This document shows positions 56,630 through 64,000 of a stretch of 64,000 nt of DNA, piece after piece; position 1 is the stretch's first letter, and each line of letters starts with the position of its first letter. The notes beneath the pieces were generated by a model. It had not been told where the DNA came from, ran no database searches, and saw only the letters and a program-made list of their open reading frames with translations. The position numbers and the translations under genes were made by a program. Origin of the DNA: Notamacropus eugenii (lineage: Eukaryota; Chordata; Mammalia; Diprotodontia; Macropodidae); contig NC_092874.1 in NCBI RefSeq assembly GCF_028372415.1, positions 240,476,069 through 240,540,068 on the forward strand, read 5' to 3'.

Positions 56630-58215
56630 TGATATGGGCTAGATGATAACATAGTTAGATGGATTCAAAAATAGTTGAATGACTGAATGCAAGGTGTAAT
56701 TATTAATGGATAGATGTCCACTTCAAGACCTTTAGTGAAACTTTCTAGGAGCATGTCTTTGATGCTAATGTTGTTTGATATATTTACCAATGACTTAGAT
56801 AAAGATCTAGATGGCCTTCTTATGACATTTATAGATGACACAAAACTGAAGGGATAATTGATGAAGTAAATGATTAATTCAGGATACAAAAAGATCCGGA
56901 TGGGCTAAAATGTTGGGGTGAAATTAAGACAACGAAAGCCAATAAGATTTAAATCTTGTCTACATATGCATTAAAAATACCAGCTGCACCAATATGTAGT
57001 TAAGTAAGGATAGATAATTATTATTATTTTTTTTTTTGGTGACAAGGATCTGGGGGCTTTACTGAATTCCGAGTTCAACATGTGTGAGATGACAGCCAAT
57101 AAACAAATGCATGAAGTTAGGCTGAAACAGCGAAATTAAACAGTGTCCAAAAGGAATGCCGTACTCAGGCTTAGTCAGCTCTCATTTGGAGTACCGTGGC
57201 AAGTCTTCCAAATCATATTTTAAAGTTGCTAACAAATTGGAGTCCAGAGCAACAGGATAAGAATGATGAGTCAGCTAGAGATCATGGCATAAAGACGGTA
57301 TGATTTATTACCACCAGGATCAAATTTAAAATCTCCTAATTTGGCTTTTCAAGCCCTTCACAACTTAAACCCTGCCTACCTTTCTAGTCTTTACTAGACT
57401 TTACAATTTTTTTCTCTTAACTTGTTCTGTGATCCACCAACCCAGCCATACCGGCCTTTTGCTCTTTCACACAATAGTCCATCTTGAAACTCCATGCCTT
57501 TTCACTGGCTGCCCCCCTACCCCATTTCTGGAATGTTCTTCCTCCTGGCCTCTTTCAAGACTCAGATTAAATCCTACCTTCTCACAGAGGCCTTTGCACG
57601 CCCTCCCCCAACCTCTACACCCTACTTGGTGCCTTTCTTCTGCGGTTATCTCCCATTTATTCTGTCTACATCGTGTTTGCGCGCAGTTGTTTGTCTTTTC
57701 CACTCCCCCCCCCCCCCATCCCCCATTAGGGTTGAGGGCTTCTTGAGGAAAGAGACTGTTTTTGCTTTTCTTTTTCCTCAGCTTTAGCACCCTACCTGGC
57801 CCCCAGGTGCTGAATAAATAATTGTGGACTTAGTTTAAATATACTGGGGATGGTTAAGCTGAAAAAGAGGAGGGGTGTTGGGGGAGATCCTGACTGTTTT
57901 CAATTATTTGAAGGCTGTCACATGGAAGAGAAATAATCTCTCTCAGCCCCAGAGCCCAGAACTAGGAGTAATGGATGGAAAACTACTTAATACTTTGGAC
58001 CATGGGAATAGGAATTTTCATAGAGCGATCAGTCAATATTTATAAAGCACCTACTATGTGTCATGTACTTTGCTAAGCGCCTGAAGCAGTGTGTTTCCCG
58101 TAAAAGAGGATCTTAATAATGTCGTGGAGGGGATTTCTGTTCAAGTACAGATCGAACCGAATAACCTTCAGAGGTCCCTTCCAACTAAGAGATCCCATAA
58201 CTTTGTGATCGAGAC
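56630..58215 (+). repeat. L3/CR1 LINE 3' half, split by L2 and a MIR
   Basis: ACCAATGACTTAGATAAAGA, TAGATGACACAAAACTGAAG, CTCATTTGGAGTACCGTGGC, then after the insert TGAAGGCTGTCACATGGAAG and the 3' end GAGGTCCCTTCCAACTAAGA. These follow the CR1/L3 ORF2 C-terminal coding order. Decayed, with many stops; no gene. Confidence 0.75.
57305..57835 (+). repeat. L2 LINE 3' end inserted in L3/CR1
   Basis: CACCAGGATCAAATTTAAAA, CAAGCCCTTCACAACTTAAA, TTTCTGGAATGTTCTTCCTC, CTGAATAAATAATTGTGGAC. A 13-base C-run is at 57705-57717. Overlapping frames on both strands are L2 shadows. Confidence 0.75.
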
Positions 58216-58369
58216 CCTGAGACCCCTGGAACCCTATTTCTGCCTAACACACTTGGAGACGTCCTCTTTGCTAGGGTTTTAGCAGGACAGGTCTCTCGGA
58301 GCCCTGCCAGAGCTTGCTCCATCTCGTGCCAAGGTCAGTCAGCGCCGTCCAGTCACCCCGGGGCGGTCC

Positions 58370-59330
58370 CAGCTTCATGCATCACAAGCTCCTAGGGCTC
58401 AGAACCCCTACCCCCACCCCCGGGAGGGAAGCCGGCTCTGGGGGCGGCAGAGATGGGCGAGAAAGGCTGGGCTGCGGTTGGCCACTGGAGCCATCCATCT
58501 TCCCCTCGCGTGTTGGAGGGGAGGGGTGGGGAACGTCAGGCAGCGCCAGCCTCCTTCCCTTCCCTGCTCCCCACGCCGCTCCCTCGCCCGCCCGCCTGCT
58601 GTTCCACTGCCGGCCGGGGAGGACGCTGCCGTGCCGCGCATCGCAGGCTGGCCGCTGGGGCCGCGCGCGCACTCACCCCGGGCGGGCCGGAGGGGAGGCG
58701 CCGCTGCAGGGCGTGTATCTCCAGCAGGCTAGCTCTCTGGCGCGCGCCCGCGCGCGAACGCGGGCGACTTTGCTGCAACCCGAGGCAGGGCTCCCCCTGC
58801 TGTGTGTGCTGTCCATGTGTCACCCGAGGGGCAGCGGGGAAAAGAGGAAGGAGGACGAGAAGGCGGTGGCCAAGGAGACGGGAGGAGCAGAGCCCTGGGC
58901 TCCGCACTCTCTCCCTCTCCACGGTGGCCTCCCCTGTCTGATAGGGCAGAGCGCGCCGCTGGGGAGCCTGGCTCTGCCTTTAATCTCCTCCTGCCCCGGC
59001 AATAGCAACAGTGTTTCCCGGGGGCGGCAGCAGCAGCAGCAGCAGCATCCCCAACTAACAGCGACCAGTTTAGTACCAGAGCTGGTGCCTGCTTAGCCTG
59101 CACGGAAGGAGAGGGGTGGGTGGCAAGCAGGGCCCCTTCTCCACTGTAGGCGTCTCTTCTTTCCAACTGGGGAGGCTGGGAACGAGCTACCTGGCTCAGT
59201 CGCCAAACCTCCGGGGAACTCCGTTCAAGCTTTCTCCTGGGCCAGGCTTAACAATGGTGAAGGGAGCCGGCGTGACCCGGCGGCTGTAGAGGAAGTGGGC
59301 AGGGTCCGGGGTGGGGTTTCGGAGGTGGGA
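58370..59330 (+). promoter_or_regulatory. CpG-rich region upstream of SRGAP1
   Basis: Dense CpG and GC sequence, highest at about 58600-58770, ending a few hundred bases before the coding exon. It contains a (CAG)n run at about 59027-59046. Long open frames here on both strands are expected from GC-rich, stop-poor DNA and are not called as genes. Probably the broad SRGAP1 promoter or alternative 5' exons. Confidence 0.65.
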
Positions 59331-59581
59331 GACGCCCCCCGCTCCCCCCACTGGCGGCTCTCCCGCTGGAGTTTGCCACACTTCTCGGTGCTCAAGCCCC
59401 CCCTGGCTCTCCTTTCCCCATCTGATCGCGTCCAGCAGCCCAGTCTGGGAGGAGATGGTGCCAGCACCTGGGTTAATCTAGTAGTCGCCTTCCAGCTCCC
59501 TCGCACTCTCCTCCTCGTCCTCGTCCTCCTCCTCCTTTACCTCCTGCTGGTGCTGCTGCTGGGAACCCCGGCGTGTGGGAG

Positions 59582-59588
59582 TATAAAA
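59582..59588 (+). promoter_or_regulatory. TATA box upstream of SRGAP1 exon 1
   Basis: A perfect TATAAAA lies 92 nt before the SRGAP1 ATG and would place a start near 59610-59618. It follows a C/T- and CTG-rich stretch at about 59506-59560. Whether this is the main promoter or one of several is unknown. Confidence 0.5.
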
Positions 59589-59618
59589 CTCTCTGCCTCT
59601 CCGAGGACACTGTGGTTT

Positions 59619-59651
59619 ATGACCATTGAACAGAACTTGCCTATTTTTTAA
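59619..59651 (+). other. Ten-codon uORF in the SRGAP1 leader
   Basis: ATG at 59619 encodes MTIEQNLPIF and stops at 59651, 28 nt before the SRGAP1 start. It would lie at the very 5' end of a transcript made from the TATA box. Seen directly in sequence; use is inferred. Confidence 0.45.
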
Positions 59652-59679
59652 CCCCCATCCCCCCCGGAACGACTGGATA

Positions 59680-59746
59680 ATGTCCACCCCGAGCAGATTC
59701 AAAAAGGACAAAGAGATCATAGCCGAGTATGAAAGTCAAGTCAAAG
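59680..59746 (+). CDS. SRGAP1: SRGAP1 first coding exon (gene continues past the right edge)
   Basis: ATG at 59680 opens MSTPSRFKKDKEIIAEYESQ followed by VK and one base, then the donor GTAAGC at 59747. This equals the human SRGAP1 N-terminus as I recall it. The full protein (about 1,085 aa in human) has an F-BAR domain, a RhoGAP domain and an SH3 domain. It acts downstream of SLIT-ROBO signalling to inactivate Rho-family GTPases at the membrane and cytoskeleton (established knowledge). Only the leading edge of the F-BAR region is present. The upstream 5' UTR is open enough to extend the frame leftward, but the conserved start is the ATG used here. SRGAP2 and SRGAP3 differ in the first residues, so the paralogue call is good but not absolute. 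Confidence 0.94.
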
Positions 59747-61765
59747 GTAAGCGGGGCGGGGGAGCTGCTACCTTTCCTTTTGTGTGCGTTCGTGTATTTC
59801 TTTGTCACGGTGCTCTCCGAGTTTAATCCTTAACTTGCGGGTCAGCATTGCAAAGAACATTGCAAAGAGATCTGGAGACGCTACACCCTAGGCTTTGTAC
59901 AGCGCTGCTCAGAGTCCTGCTAGACCCAGAGAGAACTGGGAGTGAGGACTGCTTTTGCCGGGCTGGCTTCCCACTTTAAATAGAGATAATAATGGGCTTA
60001 ACTTCATTTTCCACAGTCATGTAACTTACATGGGAGGCAAGCATAGGGGTGTTACTGTGACTGCCCAGTTTATTTGTGTTTCTAAATATTACCATTGTGG
60101 TGGGGTTTTTTCCTAGAGATTAAGGGTTAACTACCCCTTTAAAAAAAAAAAGCTTGCCTAATGCATGGCAATTAGACTGAGGAGAGACTAATAGAAGCTG
60201 ACTCCTTGATAAATGTTCCAGGATACAGTGCCATCTTTCACACTTATACAGTAATATTGTTTCAGCGTGTGCTGGAAGTACTTGCTTGTAGAATTAGAGT
60301 TTGGCTATTTGAGTATTATCTTCAAATCCCTTATGCATTACAGTTAATGTAGACAGCATAACCTCATTTAGGTTGATTAAGCAATTTTCTTTTTTATGGC
60401 TGCTTACCTAGTGAGGGATATTTTTTTCTTAACATTTTTTATTTCAGTAAATTTAATTCAGTAATTTGCTGTTGTTGCTGTTGAAGTATTTAAATATGGA
60501 TTGTGTGTTTTCCTTCATGGTTATTGTAGTCTATATGAGATACCTTTCCCGATCAAGACAATGGGTGGAGTCTAGAGAGAGCTGCTATTCTGTGGAATTT
60601 TGAATGCAAAGTTCTTAAAGCTCACTCTCTTTTATATGCCTTCCCACAGAAGCTTATTGAAGGGACCGGATAGAAATTTAGTTTTTTACTTGTCTAGGGC
60701 AAAGGCAGAGGAAGCATGGATTTTCTTTTGTGTAGGCAAGTTGTGAAAATAAAGCTAAAATTCCATCAAGAGACCTTGGTGGAGGAAATGTGACCCTAAG
60801 GTAACTTGGGATGGTCATCAGAAATTGTGACTTAGCAGATCATTGAAGCTTATCATCCCTCCATGCTAAATCAGTTCTGTGATGGAGTTAAATATATGGG
60901 ATCCTAAATGTTTACAAGGAAACAGATATTTGTCTGATATGAAGTTATGATCATTTACAGCAATAAAATAATTTCAACTAAGTTATTTCTTCATATTTGT
61001 CTGTTAAAATAGAGGCCAAATAAACTTTTTTGTGGGTGAATGAACTCCTGGGATTTCTTTTTCATTCTTACTCTTATTTGCATATTTTGTGATCACTCTG
61101 TGCATTTTTTTTCCATTCGCTCCTTTCAGGGCATCTCTAAGCATAAAACTATCTGGTCTCCCTGCTGTAATGTTAGTTGCCAGAATGTACTTCTGAGTAT
61201 TATTTTAGTTAATTCAACTTTAGGATTGTAGATCACTTGACTACAATCAAAGCCTTGTTTGAAAAGCCTCATATGGCACCTCTTATCTGGATAATTGAAA
61301 CCGTCACTTCATGGTCACTGGTTGGCTTCTTGATGCCAAAAATATCAAAAAAAGGCAAATGTATATCTTTCACATCATTAAAGCATAAGCAACCTTGAAC
61401 ATTTTTAGTACCTGTCATTATTATGAACCTATGTTTCATGGCTGACTGCAGACAGGATTGTGGAGTAGATGAAGTTGTCCTCAAGAGACAAACCTTCTCT
61501 ACCAGGCCTTTCAAAGTTACAATTTAGTTTGGCAAGGATGCCAGCCTATCTTGGTTTGCTTCTCTTGTCAGCGGGACCTCTGTGTTCTAGATTTTTCCCT
61601 CTCTTGGGTAAAGTTGGCTAATCTTATGCCCCAATGCCTCAGGGTCTTATTTTCTATCAAGGAGATGATAAACAAAACTACACCAATATGAAGCTAGACT
61701 GGAAGGGTTAACGTTCCACTAAAACTGCCTGCCCCAAGTTCAGTAATTTTCTTTAAATTGCCAAA
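59747..61765 (+). other. SRGAP1: SRGAP1 intron 1, start
   Basis: Begins with donor GTAAGC. About 2 kb mostly free of recognised interspersed repeats. No coding exon seen; the next SRGAP1 coding exon would start with codon 23 (Glu). Confidence 0.6.
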
Positions 61766-61769
61766 TCTA

Positions 61770-62985
61770 ATGGACTTTTTTATCTCAATTTTTATCCTTC
61801 TTGACTTCTCTTCATCATTTCACATTGTTTACCACCTTCTCTCTTCCTAGACAACCTTTCCTTCTTAGGTTTTCATACTACTCTTTCCTGATTTTCTCTC
61901 TTAACTATCTCATTGCTTCTCCGTCTTCTTCCTATGTGTAGTTGGATCCCAGGATTCAGTACTATTCCCTTATTCTACTCTCTCAGCGATCCCATTGACT
62001 TCCATGGGTTCAGCTTTCACCTTTATATACAGATTACTCTCAGATCACTATATCCTTCCCTATTCTTTCTCCTGAACTTCAGAAGTTCCACATTACTAAC
62101 TACTCATTCATTGGGCATCTCAAACTCAATGTGTCTAAACAGAACTCATTATCTTTACCCCCTAGTTCCCATCTGTCTTACAGAGTTCCCAGTTTCTGGT
62201 AAGAGTACCTTCCTCCCTGAACCCATCCTTGACTTTTTTCTTCCCTCAGTTGTCACATCTAACAGATGCTAAGTCTTGTCCCTTCTACCTCTACAGTTGC
62301 TTTCATTTCTCCCCTCACACAGCCTCCACTCCAGTTCAGGCTCTTATTATCCCCTGGTTAAACTATTATGATACCTTTCTAGCTGCTCTCTCTACCTCCA
62401 GTTTTTCCATTTTATAATCCTATTGCCACACAACTGCCAAACCAATATTCCTTAATCATGGCCTTCCCTTGTGCAGAAAGCTTCACTGGCTTTCTGTGGC
62501 TGTAGGAGAAAATACAAACTTCTCTGTTTGACTTTTAAAGCCATTCACAATTCCAAGCCAACTTTCTGGGCTAATCCCACATTATTCTCACATGCTTTAC
62601 ACTCCACACAAATTGACCTACTGGTTGTTCCCATTATACAGTATTCTGTCTCCTGTCTTCATGTCTTTATCTTGATGGTGACATGTGGGATACATTTCCT
62701 CCTTACCTTCTAGAAACCCTATCTTCCTTCAAAATTCAGCTCAAGTACCCCTTCTTCTAGGAAACATGTCCTGCACTGCCTAGTTGCTAGTACCCTCCCC
62801 TATAGAAATTACTTTTTTAATATGGATTTGATTTTTTGTTTGTTTACATGTTATCACCTCTTCTCCCCTTCCATGTAAGCTAATTGGGGGTAGGTACTAA
62901 CTTTTCATTTTTGTCTCTGTCTACCCAGTATCTGGCACATAATAGGCACTTAATAAATGCTTATCTGTTTGAATTGATTACTGCT
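61770..62985 (+). repeat. Long L2 LINE 3' region in SRGAP1 intron 1
   Basis: GATCCCATTGACTTCCATGG, GGGCATCTCAAACTCAATGT, CACTGGCTTTCTGTGGCTGT, then TATCTGGCACATAATAGGCA and CTTAATAAATGC. The 119-aa and nearby frames are L2 remnants. Confidence 0.8.
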
Positions 62986-63739
62986 AGCCTTCCTCCCCCA
63001 TCTCCCCTGCCCCCTGTCTGCCTTTATTTATAATATTTTCATTTTAACATAAGCCTTATGGAAACAGTGTATTTCCCCAAAGTTTCTAGATATAGGCCAA
63101 AAAGAAGCAATTTTGGCTGGAAAGACTGATGAGAAATCAACCAGTTGATTGTGCTACTTATTAACAATTCATTTAAGAGTTGCTTGGAAAAAGAGGAATT
63201 GAAACTAATGGCTAACACAAGGTTTGAGGTTTATCTCTGGATTTCAGCTATTCGTGTGATATTTGCAGTATCTCTAGCAGAACTTAGTCATATCACACAT
63301 GGGAACCTAACAATGCAAATGGCACGTTTGGATAGACCCTTCATGCTGCTGACTTACTTGATGGCAGAGAGGTTGTGTTTGTTGTGAATGGCTTCCACTA
63401 GCTAGTTGATAGTTGCTATGAATTGAGTTATTTTTTTCCACTACTTTTCCAGGGCTAGCTCTATATTCATGTCTATGCATTATGCACAGGAACTGCCAAG
63501 AAAAATCTGTTGTTTTTGAACCACTCTGTGGCCTGGAGTACAAATAGTACATTTTAGGAGCAGATGGAGCATGAAGACATGCCAGTTCATTTTGATGTGG
63601 CCCCAGCTCATGCCACAGGTTTCCACATAGAAATTAAAGCTACTATGTCATTAATGTGTTTTCATTTTTTTTACCTGCCATGCACCAGAGAGGAACAAGT
63701 GAGACAAGTAATAACAAATAGAATGCTATTTTCCAAAGG

Positions 63740-63935
63740 AAATAATCATGGAATCATAGAATGTTAGAGTTAGAAACCCACTTGAGAGGTCATATGGTCC
63801 AGCATCCTCCTTTTATACATGAAGCATCGGATTCAGGGGATTTTAATGACTTGCCCAAAGTCAGACATACAGGTAAGAGGAAGAACTGACATGTGAACCT
63901 GGGTCCTCTGACCCCAAATCCAGAATTTGTTCCAT
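63740..63935 (-). repeat. MIR-related SINE, SRGAP1 intron 1
   Basis: GGAATCATAGAATGTTAGAG, TTGAGAGGTCATATGGTCCA, GACTTGCCCAAAGTCAGACA. Confidence 0.65.
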
Positions 63936-63944
63936 TGTGTCCTA

Positions 63945-64000
63945 TAAGAGTCCCTTCCTGTATCTGAACCTCAGTTTTGTCATCTGTAAAATGGCGGTAA
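63945..64000 (+). repeat. MIR/THER1 SINE fragment at the window edge
   Basis: CCTCAGTTTTGTCATCTGTA followed by AAATGGCGGTAA; truncated by the edge. Confidence 0.6.

Noticed and set aside
58314-59096. A 260-codon open frame and several overlapping frames upstream of SRGAP1
   Set aside because: The region is GC-rich and stop-poor on both strands, the translations are low-complexity and mutually overlapping, and none resembles a known protein or has exon-like edges.
61913-62713. Frames of 119, 62 and 80 codons in SRGAP1 intron 1
   Set aside because: They fall within a sense L2 LINE and are C/T-rich remnants, not SRGAP1 exons.
1-64000. CRISPR array, operon, prophage or tRNA/rRNA gene
   Set aside because: No spaced identical repeats, no operon-like gene packing and no convincing tRNA fold; tRNA-like A/B boxes occur only in SINE heads.

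Overview
This is a mammalian, almost certainly marsupial, chromosomal window. The coding exons are spliced and vertebrate-like. The intervening DNA is packed with MAR1-type CORE-SINEs whose 3' tails resemble BovB/RTE, with MIR/THER1 SINEs, with long L2 and L3/CR1 LINE pieces, and with RTE-type LINE sequence. MAR1 in particular is a marsupial signature. No bacterial, plasmid or phage features are present. Species cannot be fixed from the sequence alone.

Two host genes are supported, both on the + strand. (1) RXYLT1 (formerly TMEM5), the Golgi ribitol-5-phosphate xylosyltransferase of the alpha-dystroglycan glycan, is complete. It has six coding exons (4830-5010, 6459-6626, 10583-10685, 24190-24504, 26042-26212, 27399-27819), all phases agree, and the predicted protein is 452 aa. 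It starts in a CpG island (about 4550-5260). (2) SRGAP1 (SLIT-ROBO Rho GTPase-activating protein 1) is represented only by its first coding exon (59680-59746, 22 codons plus one base), which lies downstream of a CpG-rich region and a TATA box. The rest of the gene is beyond the right edge. The order RXYLT1 then SRGAP1 matches the human 12q14 order as I know it. I see no further protein-coding gene in the roughly 30 kb between them.

Layout: 1-4500 holds repeats, including a three-layer nest (MIR, then MAR1, then a solo LTR) and a pyrimidine-rich decayed tandem array that abuts the RXYLT1 promoter. 4550-27819 is RXYLT1 with introns full of L2, L3 and SINE pieces and one hAT-like DNA transposon. 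27820-28800 is the 3' UTR region, with a decayed three-copy tandem repeat. 29000-58300 is intergenic and repeat-dense: nested L2/MAR1/RTE-tailed retroposon, a Tigger-like element, a (GT)n tract, a Ty3/gypsy pol fossil, an RTE LINE 3' end, an inverted pair of an unidentified repeat, and an L3/CR1 LINE split by an L2. 58370-59746 is the SRGAP1 promoter and first coding exon. 59747-64000 is SRGAP1 intron 1 with a long L2.

The most interesting host signal is a perfect TISU/YY1 motif at the RXYLT1 5' end whose ATG opens a three-codon uORF closing 6 nt before the real start codon. The most interesting non-host items are the Ty3/gypsy fossil and a 528-bp retroposon bounded by a perfect 11-bp target duplication, whose RTE-like tail matches a LINE 3' end elsewhere in the window. 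Repeat family names come from memory of consensus sequences, boundaries are approximate unless a target-site duplication is stated, and no searches were run.
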